NCBI GenBank assembly: GCA_018417955.1
Contig: JACTVC010000001.1
Span: 3,348,001-3,412,000 of the forward strand
Direction of reading: 5' to 3'
Length of the DNA stretch: 64,000 nt
DNA from: Laccaria trichodermophora
Taxonomy: Eukaryota > Basidiomycota > Agaricomycetes > Agaricales > Hydnangiaceae
Every line of letters begins with the position of its first letter. The first letter of the stretch is position 1. The notes beneath the pieces are model-generated. The model saw nothing but the letters and a program-made list of their open reading frames with translations. It did not search any database and was not told the DNA's origin. The position numbers and the translations under genes are program-made. This document shows, piece by piece, positions 34,081 through 43,628 of this stretch.

Positions 34081-36768
34081 GTACCAATCAATCAGATCGC
34101 ACCCAAAAGTTATCTTGGGCGTGCGCTTGATAACATCGAGAAATCCGATAAGCCCTCACGGCGCCGCCGTCGGGGGCACTCATCCTCCAGCTCTGATGCT
34201 TTTGGGTCAGACTCGTCTCCAAGCTCCAGCAGCTCTGAGACTAGCAGTGATTCAGAAGATACTCGGTCTGATAGCTCGATCAATAGCTGCCGGGCACGAA
34301 GGCGCCCTAGGCACAGGTCCAAACAACGCCACAATTGCCGGCGTCGATCTCGATCTAAAAAACCTAAAACCTTATTAAAACCAATTCCACCTGTGGAATA
34401 CGATGGTGCTGCAGATGCACGCGCCTACCATCGGTTCGTCACAGAAGGGACCGACTACGTTACCTCAGGGAAGGTTCGCAAAAATCGGCGTGCCTTCGTC
34501 CTTTCATATTACCTGAAAGGCAAGGCCTACGATTTTTATACCCAGAGTGTGTCCCTCAATCCTCATGAGTGGACCCTCAAGGAATTCTTCGTTCAATTGT
34601 TCAACTATTGTTTTCCCTCAGACTATAGGTCTGAACTTCGGGAAAAACTTAGAAAATGTTTCCAGAACAATAAAAATGTTTCGGAATATGCATTTGAGCT
34701 AAAAGAACTATTCAACATGATAGGAGTCATGGATGAACGAGAAAAAGCTGTCAAATTTTGGAATGGACTTCGTGCGTCTATCCAAAGGCAGCTTTGGCTC
34801 TTTGGTTTAAACCCTGAGGTTTCCACTTGGGATGAAATACAACAAGGGGCTGAAACCATTGAGACCTCGGAAAAATTCACCGACCCCCAGCACCGCCGAA
34901 ATAACAATTCTGGCGGTGGTGGCGGTGGTCACAACGGAGGTGGCGGCGGTGGTCACCATGGAGGAGGCGGCGATGGCTCCAATGGTCACCGAAATAGTCG
35001 CCAGAATCCTGGAAGAAAAAATGAGTCCAAACGTAAACGTTCCGGCTCCCAGTTTTCTCGCGGCACTTTGCAAACACACTCCGCACCAAGGCAACAAAGC
35101 TCGCAACTGGGATCGAACAGGTCTCAGTCGCAGGCTCCTAAGGGAAATTATTCCCAAACCAACCACAATAAAAGGGATTGGAAGAGTTCTAAACCTACCA
35201 ATGTACAAAGGGAAAGAGCTACCCCACGCCTGAGTGACAAAGAAAAATCTGAGCTATTAGCCTCGGGTTCTTGTTTTAACTGCAAGAAGCCTGGTCACTT
35301 ATCACGCAATTGCCCTCAAGGCAACACTGTTAAATCAAATGGAAATAAACCTCCTGGTTTAACTAACTATAACATTGAATTTGAACCTGAAAGTCCTGAT
35401 GATGTGAAGGTTCTGGATAGCCTTGAACTCAGGATGGTTGAATTTTGGGACCTCCCAAGCAATTACATGTTTTCATATGAACCTGCATGGTTAGAATATG
35501 ACCCAGAAGCACGGCGTCGTACACGCCTTGGGGATGGTCTGGCCCTCATGGCAGAGTACGTGCTTGACATCATGCAGCCGTATCCCGGCGATAGTGAATT
35601 CTTGCGCTCTGGTGTCAGGGAACGCTTCGAGGTTTTCACCCGTCCGAATGCCGACTTCTACCAGATTTATGATCGCTTAACCCGCAAGGGTTGCTCAATC
35701 TGGTCAGGGCATCTGAAAAACCACTACTTCCGTTTGGGAGAGTGGTATGCTCGTTGGCAGGCGCGTAAATACAATTTAAACGAAAGGCCCAAGCGTCCTT
35801 GGACAATGGGCGATGCGCACGCTGAAAACGCAATGTGTGTGCTACGAAGCTGTATCCCTACACTCTACCCCACATCTGATCCTGAAATCGATGATGAATT
35901 TTGTATCACTGTGGTCAGTAAAAATGAAAATCAATACTTCATTCATGACGAGGATTTTAAGGAACCCCTCACTGTGGATAAGTCATTTTTCGAGAACCCC
36001 CACATTGATTTGGGGAAGTGGTATCGTGCCAGACGTTTCCAAAAATCGGAAGCTTCGGATGATGATTTAACCATCGACTTCTCGATTTTTGATCGTGTCT
36101 GGGTGTTCTCCCTATTTGAGAACGACGTCATTAATGAAGATGAAAACTTACCTGAACTACATCCAGGAAGTGATTCTGATGACGAAATGCCTGACCTGCA
36201 GTCTTGTTCTGACTCAGACTCAGAACACGACGGCCCCTCTGGATTATGGCCAATTAACGAGGCCGACTCAGAAGAGGAAGACAATGATGACTTACCTGAT
36301 TTGCAGTCGGTTTCCGATTCTGACGAAGAATCAGAAGACCCACCCCCTGATAATATATCAGAGGGAGAGTTAACAGACAATCCGGACGATGAAACTATGG
36401 TTCACACGTCCGACACTGACACAGAAACCGATGGGCGCCCTTACCGTCCCATCAGCGACGTCTTGTCAGACACCATAGCCAGGATTCTTGAAGCTTCAAG
36501 TCCCTACCCTGGTGACTCATTATATCCACGAACACCCCACTCTCGATTCCGCATGTATCGAGTTGACGATGATTTTATTCATATTGAGGACAGACTGCAA
36601 CAGTCCATGGCGTCGTTGGCATTGGAGCGGGTGCGGATGCCTGATTTTGCGCCTGCCCGCTGGTATGCGCATAGATGCTCGCTATGTAGTGGGTATTCCG
36701 CACGACGCTGGGATGAGGACGTCCCTCAAATCGTTATGGGGGATGTGTTACAACGGGAAATCACCTGA
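34081..36768 (+). CDS. Gypsy gag, capsid, zinc knuckle and repeat modules
   Basis: In the same frame as the ORF before the MITE once that is removed. It has a basic Arg/Ser stretch and then the retrotransposon Gag capsid region (VEYDGAADARAYHRFVTEGT, then YYLKGKAYDFYTQSVSLNPH and EWTLKEFFVQLFNYCFPSDY). A Gly/His-rich segment follows, then one CCHC knuckle, CFNCKKPGHLSRNC. After that comes an unusual acidic region with degenerate repeats (..RFEVF..ADFYQIYDRL..FRLGEWYARW, then ..FCITVV..YFIHDEDF..IDLGKWYRAR, then ..RFRMYRVDDDFIHIEDRL..FAPARWYAHR). The ORF ends at TGA 36766-36768, but the frame stays open beyond it into the fourth repeat and pol. Confidence 0.85.
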   Translation, partial: VPINQIAPKSYLGRALDNIEKSDKPSRRRRRGHSSSSSDAFGSDSSPSSSSSETSSDSEDTRSDSSINSCRARRRPRHRSKQRHNCRRRSRSKKPKTLLKPIPPVEYDGAADARAYHRFVTEGTDYVTSGKVRKNRRAFVLSYYLKGKAYDFYTQSVSLNPHEWTLKEFFVQLFNYCFPSDYRSELREKLRKCFQNNKNVSEYAFELKELFNMIGVMDEREKAVKFWNGLRASIQRQLWLFGLNPEVSTWDEIQQGAETIETSEKFTDPQHRRNNNSGGGGGGHNGGGGGGHHGGGGDGSNGHRNSRQNPGRKNESKRKRSGSQFSRGTLQTHSAPRQQSSQLGSNRSQSQAPKGNYSQTNHNKRDWKSSKPTNVQRERATPRLSDKEKSELLASGSCFNCKKPGHLSRNCPQGNTVKSNGNKPPGLTNYNIEFEPESPDDVKVLDSLELRMVEFWDLPSNYMFSYEPAWLEYDPEARRRTRLGDGLALMAEYVLDIMQPYPGDSEFLRSGVRERFEVFTRPNADFYQIYDRLTRKGCSIWSGHLKNHYFRLGEWYARWQARKYNLNERPKRPWTMGDAHAENAMCVLRSCIPTLYPTSDPEIDDEFCITVVSKNENQYFIHDEDFKEPLTVDKSFFENPHIDLGKWYRARRFQKSEASDDDLTIDFSIFDRVWVFSLFENDVINEDENLPELHPGSDSDDEMPDLQSCSDSDSEHDGPSGLWPINEADSEEEDNDDLPDLQSVSDSDEESEDPPPDNISEGELTDNPDDETMVHTSDTDTETDGRPYRPISDVLSDTIARILEASSPYPGDSLYPRTPHSRFRMYRVDDDFIHIEDRLQQSMASLALERVRMPDFAPARWYAHRCSLCSGYSARRWDEDVPQIVMGDVLQREIT

Positions 36769-39693
36769 CAGTTAATCAATGGCGCACCTTATGAGCTTGA
36801 TGAGAACTTCGCTGATGTGCGTCTGTCTCGACGATTCTACGTATACCTCGATCCCTTCGATGATGACTTGTTCATCATACAAGACACACGCTGGGATGCT
36901 TGGATTCGCCTCCCTCGATTCCTGGCAGAAGCCCCGGGATTCGATTTGGCGGATTGGTATGAGCAGCAGCTTGCTGCGCTTGTGGAATTCTTCGAGTATC
37001 CTGATCCACAGCCGAAAGATCATCCGGGCCGAAAGCCTGATGATGACCCAGGCTCAGGAAGTGGTATCACAGCGGATAAACCACGCAGCGTACCTGTGAG
37101 TTGTGATTGCGCAACACAACCGACTCATAGGGAGACTCACTGTGAGGGGCCTGCACTTGAATTAAGTGGTATCCAGGTCCCCCGCGGAAGTTACCCTGCG
37201 GTGCAGCGTAATGCAGCCATTGCAAAGGACACTAGTCGCAAGGTCCCACGACCTGTTGTGGTAACCGTTAAAATCGACGGGCAACCCGCACGCGCTTTAT
37301 TGGACTCTGGGTCGCTCGGTGACTTTTTGTCCTCGACCTTGGCAGACCAATTAAATGTCAAAAGGGTTAAACTAGACGTACCTCTCGCATTGCAGCTCGC
37401 AGTTCAAGGGTCTCGTTCTAAAATAAATTCTGGGGCTAAAGTTAGATTTGAATACCAGAAGATAGCAGAGGAACGTTACCTTGACATCATCAATATATCC
37501 AATTATGATGTCATACTAGGTACACCCTGGATGTTCCAACACCAGGTTTGTGTAGGACTTAACCCATCACGTGTCGTCATTGGCAGTGACACTGCTTTAC
37601 CCGTTGAAGGCACCTCAGTTGCTGGTGTCGCTTCACGTGCGGTTTCACTTGAAGGAAGCCAGCTAGAAGCAGCACGAGAGGCACTCAGGAATTATGCAAA
37701 ACCGCTCTGTAAAACAGCAGGAGAGACTGAGCTACCACCTTTACGGGTTATAAATCACTCCATACCTTTAATTGATGAAGGCAAGGTGTATCCGTGGCGC
37801 CCTTCTCGTTGCCCAGAAGCCTTGCTTTCTCAGTGGATAGAAAAACGAGACGCTTACCTGCGCACAGGGCGTTGGGAAATAACCAACGCCTCTAACACGA
37901 TTCCAATGCTTCTAATAGTAAAACCACGGAAGCCTGGAGAACCAGCTCTGCTCAGAACTGTTTTTGATTTACAAGCACGGAATGAGAACACTTACAAAAT
38001 GACCTCGCCGCTACCTGACCCAGAGGGTATCCTACGAAGGGCAGCACGACGTCGTTTTCGTTCCATGATGGATGGGAAAGACGCTTATGAACAAATTCGC
38101 GTCGACCCAGCACATGTCCAACGGACCGCCATAACAACACCTGATGGTAATATGATATGTCATGTCATTCAGCAGGGTGATTGTAATGCTCCAGCAATGT
38201 ACCAAGCATTAATGAACCACATTTTTTCGCCGTACCTCGGCCGGTTCATGGATGTTTATCTTGACGACGTTATCATCTATTCAGACACGCTTGAGGAGCA
38301 CGTCAAGCACGTTAAATTGGTTATTGATGTGCTTACTTGTGAGAAATTATACCTAAGTGAAAAGAAACTTCACTTTCTTTGCCCAGAACTGCAGATCCTC
38401 GGACGAATTGTTTCCGACGAGGGTATTCGGATGGACCCTTACAAGGTTGATTGCGTTTTGAATTGGAAAACCCCAACCAATCGTGATTTGCTGCGAGGGT
38501 TCCTGGGATCCGTAGGCTACCTGGGTGATGACATCCCTAACGTCAGAATTCCTATGGGGGTTCTACATGGACTTACTGGTGACACAGTCCCTTTCAGATG
38601 GGGCTTCACTGAGCAATGCGCTTTCAAAGACGTTAAAACATTAGTCCAAGCGTCCCGAGATCACCATCGTGTACCGTTGGATTATGCAGATGACGCCCCA
38701 CAGGTCTGGATGGTTACAGATGGCTGTGCGACTGGAGTAGCCGGCGTTGTCAGTCAGGGCGAGAATTGGAAGACAGCTAAAATTGCCGCGTTCTATTCCG
38801 CTAAGCTGAATTCAGCACAACAAAACTACCCCGTGCACGAGATTGAGATGCTCGCGGGGGTGGAGACGATGTTGCGACACCGTGATATCTTACAAGGTGT
38901 TAGATTTAAGTGGATAACGGACCACAAAGGTCTGGAACACTTACTTCGGCAACGGAATCTCTCTGGGCGACAGGCACGCTGGGTGGAAAAAATCAGCGAG
39001 TTTGATTTTGAAGTCGTTTACGTCCCAGGATCAGAGAACGTCGTTGCTGATGCCTTGTCGCGTCTGTATTCTGCAGATAGCCCGGGCACTGTTCGCACAA
39101 AGAGCAAATACACTTACTTCGACGTTGTCAACGAAGACACCAGTGGCGTCGAGGAAACATCTGTGCCTGTCCTCGCTGGCGTCGAAGCTCGTGTTGCAGT
39201 CCAGAAGCGCCCGCGTAAAGTTATTCCTGGCGCTGAGACTGGACGTCCGGAGACAGCGAAGGAATTCGCTGCTCGAGTTAAGGGCCATTTTGTTCTGAAG
39301 CCTCCTGCAGAACGAAAGGAGGGCGAGAGTGGGAACACGACAACAACAAGTTCCAAACTTACCATCAGAATTCCTCCACGAGCTAAAGATAGCTCAACTC
39401 TACCTCGATCGGACAACGGTAACCAGACCTCGATCGAGATTGATGCTACGGCTAAATCGAGTAAGATTGATGCCATGGCTAAATCGAGTCCGTCACTGCT
39501 CAATGTAATCTCAGAGAGCCAGGACGGCATTGATCTCCTCAAGGAATTGAGAGGAAAATATATTGATGACCCACTATTCAAAGTCATAATTGACAACCCG
39601 CGGGAACATCGAAATTTTCTCATTGAAAATGAGCTGGTGTACCTCAAAGAACGGGAGCGGAAGCTTCTCTGTGTACCTAACATCTCAATTTGA
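36769..39693 (+). CDS. Gypsy pol: protease, reverse transcriptase, RNase H
   Basis: In frame with gag after a single TGA. It starts with a fourth acidic repeat (RRFYVYLDPFDDDLFIIQDT, then FDLADWYEQQ). The retropepsin motif is ARALLDSGSLGDFL. RT begins near LLRTVFDLQARNENTYKM, with SMMDGKDAYEQIRVDPAHVQ and the catalytic MDVYLDDVIIYSD. RNase H motifs are VWMVTDGCATGVAGVVSQGE, NYPVHEIEMLAGVETML and KWITDHKGLEHLLRQRN, followed by ENVVADALSRLY. A linker follows, and the frame meets TGA at 39691-39693 just before the integrase zinc-binding region. The enzymes look intact, so damage is limited to the stops. Confidence 0.9.
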   Translation, partial: QLINGAPYELDENFADVRLSRRFYVYLDPFDDDLFIIQDTRWDAWIRLPRFLAEAPGFDLADWYEQQLAALVEFFEYPDPQPKDHPGRKPDDDPGSGSGITADKPRSVPVSCDCATQPTHRETHCEGPALELSGIQVPRGSYPAVQRNAAIAKDTSRKVPRPVVVTVKIDGQPARALLDSGSLGDFLSSTLADQLNVKRVKLDVPLALQLAVQGSRSKINSGAKVRFEYQKIAEERYLDIINISNYDVILGTPWMFQHQVCVGLNPSRVVIGSDTALPVEGTSVAGVASRAVSLEGSQLEAAREALRNYAKPLCKTAGETELPPLRVINHSIPLIDEGKVYPWRPSRCPEALLSQWIEKRDAYLRTGRWEITNASNTIPMLLIVKPRKPGEPALLRTVFDLQARNENTYKMTSPLPDPEGILRRAARRRFRSMMDGKDAYEQIRVDPAHVQRTAITTPDGNMICHVIQQGDCNAPAMYQALMNHIFSPYLGRFMDVYLDDVIIYSDTLEEHVKHVKLVIDVLTCEKLYLSEKKLHFLCPELQILGRIVSDEGIRMDPYKVDCVLNWKTPTNRDLLRGFLGSVGYLGDDIPNVRIPMGVLHGLTGDTVPFRWGFTEQCAFKDVKTLVQASRDHHRVPLDYADDAPQVWMVTDGCATGVAGVVSQGENWKTAKIAAFYSAKLNSAQQNYPVHEIEMLAGVETMLRHRDILQGVRFKWITDHKGLEHLLRQRNLSGRQARWVEKISEFDFEVVYVPGSENVVADALSRLYSADSPGTVRTKSKYTYFDVVNEDTSGVEETSVPVLAGVEARVAVQKRPRKVIPGAETGRPETAKEFAARVKGHFVLKPPAERKEGESGNTTTTSSKLTIRIPPRAKDSSTLPRSDNGNQTSIEIDATAKSSKIDAMAKSSPSLLNVISESQDGIDLLKELRGKYIDDPLFKVIIDNPREHRNFLIENELVYLKERERKLLCVPNISI

Positions 39694-41904
39694 GGCAGGA
39701 ACGCCCGCGAAATTGTACTATCTGAGGCTCACTCCTTGCTTGCCCACTTAGGAGCAAGTAAAACTCTTAATTATCTAAGAGATTCTTTGTGGTGGAAAAC
39801 TATGGTTTCTGACACTAAGGCATTTTGTGAAAGCTGCATGACGTGCAAACGAAGCAAGCCCAGCAATCAAAAGCCTTATGGGTTATTAAACCCCTTGCCA
39901 GTGCCAAGTCATCCTTGGGAAGCAATTGGAATCAATTTTGTGGGTCCCCTACCCGAATCAAAAAATCGCGACGGAGTCTTTGACTCCATAACGGTCATAA
40001 TATGTCTATTGACGGCCATGGTACATTTAGTTCCTAGTCGGACTACCTACAACGCCCGACAGATCGCGGAATTAATGTTTGAAGAGGTCTACAAATTACA
40101 CGGCCTCCCCAAACATATCATAAGTGATCGGGATGTCCTATTCACTAGCATTTTCTGGGGACACCTTCATAAGCTAATGGGGACAAAGTTAAAACTGTCC
40201 AGTGCCTACCACCCCGAGACGGACAGTTCAACGGAACGCGCAAACCGAACCGTCACTCAGATGCTGCGCCAGTGTATCGGCGAGAAGCAAACTGATTGGG
40301 TGGCGAAACTTCCTGCTATCGAGTTCGCTATTAACTCTGCGCGCTCAGAAAGTACGGGCTACACACCATTCTTCCTGAACACAGGACGAATGCCTAAATC
40401 CATGATTTGGGACGCAGCACGCGCAGGCGAGTACCCCTCCGTCCGCACATTTGCCCTTCAAAGGAAGCTGGCATTGATATCAGCCCATGATAGCATCCTA
40501 GCAGCACACGTTAAGCAAACCCGCAACGCTAACCGAAAACGCCAGCTCGCACCTTTTAAAGAGAACGACTTGGTGTACTTGTCCACGAAAAACATCACCT
40601 TTCCCAAGGGACTGGCGCGGAAACTTATTCCGAAATTTATCGGACCGTACAAGATCCTAAAAGATTTTAATAATCAGTCGTTCCTTATCGACTTGCCTTC
40701 ACATCTGAAGCAGCGAGGCGTGCACAACGTCTTTCACGCTGCCCTGCTCCGGATCCATGTCCCAAACGACGATCGTCTGTTTCCAGGACGGATGGACACT
40801 CAACTCGCGCTTAGCGAGGAGGAATCGGAAGGCGAGTGGGCCGTCGAGAAAATTTTGGCGCACTCGGGATCTATGGAAAATGCGGTATTCCAGGTACAGT
40901 GGAAGGCAGGTGATGTCACTTGGCTCCCATATTATCAGATCACGCACCTAAACGCGCTCCCCGTTTACCTCGACCTCCTTGGGGTTGAGGATATTTCAAA
41001 ATTACCAAAGGGACAAGGCACGCCGCCTGCTGATGATCCTCAAATTTTTGTCGGCTTTATTGCATTGCAAGAAGCTTTTAAACCTCACCTTGAACAACTT
41101 TCAAACTCATTCCCCACTCGTTCCTCCCCATCTGCGACCACTCGCACGTCACTAAAAGCCTCTCGTCTTCACCGACAGTCAGCCCAACCAGCCATCATGA
41201 CCGACATCCCCACTCCTGCTCCCATCGTGACTGATGACATCATTCCTGAGGCACCCACTGCCCCCGCCGCGGCCATGGTCGCCCCCAAAAGCACCAAGGA
41301 GTCCAAATACTCCACCATCACTCATCGTTGCCTTGATCGACCCTGCCTCACCATCATCACCGTCACCGACCCCGTCCAGAAGACGTCCACCTCTTATCAC
41401 GTCGGCCAGATTGCGTTGTACTGCCTCACCGACGCGCGCTTGCGTAAACAAAAGCCTCCTCGCCATGGCCTTCCAGCTGGCTATGAGCATTTCGCTACCA
41501 ACTTCAACATCTGGGCAGAAGATGATCAGAAAAAGCAGTTCGTGGGCTACGATGACGCACTAGGCACGTACGATCTCGCCGGCGAACCCATCGACCTCTC
41601 TGACTTCAATATTGCCCCCGAGATCATCGGGTGGGCATCCAAAACTGCGCCCTTGAAGCGCAAAGATGCGCCGGCTCCCGAGCCCTCCAAAGGCGCCGCG
41701 TTGACTCCGAAACGCATGAAAATTGTTGATGGTTTATTGTGGAAAGTTGCTGAGAGTGCGGCTGAAGAAGAAGAAAAGGCTATCAAGTTGAAGTTCAAGA
41801 AGTACAAGAAACATACCAGTGCCCCCCATCACCCTTCTTCATCCTCTAACTCCAAGAAACGCGACGGCGATTCTTCCTCTGGCGCGAGCGCCATCGTCGT
41901 TTGA
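39694..41904 (+). CDS. Gypsy integrase with chromodomain and long C-terminal extension
   Basis: Same frame as pol, after one TGA. The HHCC finger has EAHSLLAHLGASKTLNYL, then CESCMTCKRSKPS. In the catalytic core the usual MDFVGP is INFVGPLPES: the first acidic residue of the D-D-E triad is Asn (codon AAT, 39934-39936), while ISDRDVLFTS (Asp) and DSSTERANRTV (Glu) are kept. A GPY/F-like region reads KFIGPYKILKDFNNQSFLID. The chromodomain reads EWAVEKILAHSGSMENAVFQ, then WKAGDVTWLPYYQI. A roughly 300-residue C-terminal extension (Pro/Ala rich, then YHVGQIALYCLTDARLRKQK and PRHGLPAGYEHFATNFNIWA) has no domain I recognise and ends in a Lys/Ser-rich tail. Confidence 0.9.
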   Translation, partial: GRNAREIVLSEAHSLLAHLGASKTLNYLRDSLWWKTMVSDTKAFCESCMTCKRSKPSNQKPYGLLNPLPVPSHPWEAIGINFVGPLPESKNRDGVFDSITVIICLLTAMVHLVPSRTTYNARQIAELMFEEVYKLHGLPKHIISDRDVLFTSIFWGHLHKLMGTKLKLSSAYHPETDSSTERANRTVTQMLRQCIGEKQTDWVAKLPAIEFAINSARSESTGYTPFFLNTGRMPKSMIWDAARAGEYPSVRTFALQRKLALISAHDSILAAHVKQTRNANRKRQLAPFKENDLVYLSTKNITFPKGLARKLIPKFIGPYKILKDFNNQSFLIDLPSHLKQRGVHNVFHAALLRIHVPNDDRLFPGRMDTQLALSEEESEGEWAVEKILAHSGSMENAVFQVQWKAGDVTWLPYYQITHLNALPVYLDLLGVEDISKLPKGQGTPPADDPQIFVGFIALQEAFKPHLEQLSNSFPTRSSPSATTRTSLKASRLHRQSAQPAIMTDIPTPAPIVTDDIIPEAPTAPAAAMVAPKSTKESKYSTITHRCLDRPCLTIITVTDPVQKTSTSYHVGQIALYCLTDARLRKQKPPRHGLPAGYEHFATNFNIWAEDDQKKQFVGYDDALGTYDLAGEPIDLSDFNIAPEIIGWASKTAPLKRKDAPAPEPSKGAALTPKRMKIVDGLLWKVAESAAEEEEKAIKLKFKKYKKHTSAPHHPSSSSNSKKRDGDSSSGASAIVV

Positions 41905-41935
41905 AGGAATCCCTGTAGGATCCCTGGAGGGCGTA

Positions 41936-42336
41936 TGTAACGGATGTGACGCATCCGTCACTCTCTCCTTATCTAATCTAACTAGTCGGACTCTTTACCC
42001 TCTCCCCTTTTCTCCTTTCAAGACGATTACGCGTCCTTCAAGCGCTGACGCGTACTCTTTCGCTTACGCGTCCCCCTCTGTGACGCGTACACATTCCTTA
42101 GTTCACCTCTTCCACGCTCCCTAGCCAATCAGAGTCTTTCTATTTCCTTAACATGGCCTTGGCCATCCCCATTCCTTTGCGACCCTCTTTATGTAACCCT
42201 TAGTATAAAAAGACCCAATGTATCTAGCTAGACTCTCAGTGAATTTAGTCGCTAAAACGGTCTATCTTCGCTACCCTCAGTGTATCAAAACCCTCCTCTG
42301 TTACTCTCCAGTCACAGCGGTCACGCTTTTGCTACA
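41936..42336 (+). repeat. 3' LTR of the gypsy element
   Basis: 401 bp, same length as the 5' LTR and with one visible difference, at 42192. The TATAAAAA box is at 42204-42211 and ACGCGT hexamers are at 42029, 42048, 42066 and 42083. Confidence 0.95.
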
Positions 42337-42496
42337 GCTCAGATATCTTCTCCATCATGTATTATTTAGCCAATTTCTTTCCGTAGCGGCATCGCCTTGT
42401 TGTACCTATGCGTTTGAAAGCAGTGCCAGATGTGGCATAGACCTGCTGCTCCGCCCCCGCCTTTCTTATGGACCTCACGTTCCCCATTCTTCATCA

Positions 42497-43090
42497 TGCC
42501 ATCTTCGGCCTCTTCTCCCTTGTCTCAAGCACAGTCCACTCTCTGGAAACCTGCCGCCCATCCTCAGGACTTGCCTATGCTGCTTCCACCTGCCCCCAAG
42601 GTTCCTGCCCATCTTGTCGACGAAAGCAGTCCACAAACCCACACTGATACGCAAAATATCTCAAAGTTATGCAGATAACGATCGTTGGTCAATACTGGGT
42701 TGAATTCAATGAGAAGATGTGCTTGTTACCGATCGAACACGATAGCAAAGACCTTGCGGGAAATGGTCTGAAGGTCAACGTCACTGCACGTGTGAGGCAG
42801 GCACACGATGGGGATGGTTTGAAGTACGTCGTCGCTGCTTTCAGCTCAAACTACTAACTCATCATACACTGTATAAGCCCGGCAAGGTATGAGGTTCAAT
42901 ACCCTTCCCGCGTAACACACGCCTTACGACGATATTACTAGGTCGCAACGTCCTCCAAGGCCGTCAAGCCGGAAGGAATGTTGTAGTTATCAAGCAGCTG
43001 CATGAAGGGTCGAAAGAGCACCGTTCTCGCACACAATCTTTTGCTGGCAGCGAGCGCTACCTAAAAGGCGTAATGAAAACCTCGTGCTCG
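42497..43090 (+). pseudogene. Hypothetical gene M, copy D
   Basis: Best copy of gene M. It starts MPSSASSPLSQAQSTLWKP, then PMLLPPAPKVPAHLVDESS (42497-42630). A possible intron ends at ATGCAG (42674). The next exon reads ITIVGQYWVEFNEKMCLLPI, then DLAGNGLKVNVTARVRQAHD and GLKYVVAAF, to about 42845. A GTATGA...TACTAG intron (42887-42941) precedes VLQGRQAGRNVVVIKQLHEG. The region near 42850-42886 is unclear, with a stop unless spliced. No family is recognised. Its 5' region was interrupted by the gypsy element, which may now supply a promoter from its 3' LTR. Confidence 0.4.
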
Positions 43091-43229
43091 TAAGAAGTAA
43101 GTCTCCAGTGAAGCTTGGAATTCCACTTTGTACGTGAATCTCCCTTGAACCGCAACAATTCAACTTTTGACAGATCATCCATCTCTTCTCTATACATAGC
43201 ACGGAACAAGTTCTCCATATAAACCTCAC

Positions 43230-43628
43230 GTCTGATGCTCTACATCTAACCCGGGCACGGGACCAACCGCCGTATCACGCCAGCCAGTGGCACCACCGAA
43301 CCCACAACAACAATCTGGAATGGGAGTCTGCCTTGTTGACTCCTCATCACAGTAACCACAAGGGCAGCAGCCAAGCATCTTCAACAGCAGCAACCCCCAA
43401 CAACCTCAGCAAACCCACCGTCAATGTTTGGGGTTCAACCAACAAGTTTGTTACAAACATAGCCGATGCTGCTTGTTCTCAATAACACGACTACGACGGC
43501 TACTATCACTGCGCCGCCGAACACGGGCACGGGTGGGGGGTTGTTTGGGAACACGAACACAGGTCAGACGACGAACACGGTTAGGGAGCTACATGGGGGT
43601 GGAGGAGGAGGTTGGTGGGGGTGGGCCC
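43230..43628 (+). pseudogene. Nup54 FG-repeat remnant, copy D
   Basis: It encodes PGTGPTAVSRQPVAPPNPQQ, then MFGVQPTSLLQT followed by a stop, then FG repeats GTGGGLFGNTNTGQTTNT. At about 43628 a G-rich run (GGGGGTGGAGGAGGAGG, 43594-43620) leads straight into the last exon of a Rho-G gene. The C-terminal Nup54 domain and most of the Rho-G gene are deleted. Confidence 0.6.

Larger units (their letters stand above)
32051..42341 (+). mobile_element. Ty3/gypsy LTR retrotransposon with chromodomain
   Basis: A complete 10,281-bp element (32056-42336) with 401-bp LTRs and a 5-bp target duplication GCTCA (32051-32055, 42337-42341). The order PR-RT-RNase H-integrase-chromodomain is that of Ty3/gypsy (Metaviridae), chromovirus type. 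The LTRs differ at one visible position (C at 32312 against T at 42192), so the insertion is young. Yet the coding region holds a foldback MITE, two in-frame TGA codons and an Asn in place of the first integrase Asp. A purine-rich tract CCTGGAGGG precedes the right LTR (41923-41931). The primer-binding site after the left LTR (32457 on) is not identified. It sits in the conserved 5' region of gene M, copy D. Confidence 0.95.

Noticed and set aside
34877..35208. His/Gly-rich frames on both strands inside gag
   Set aside because: Shadows of a GGT/GGC-rich Gag segment.
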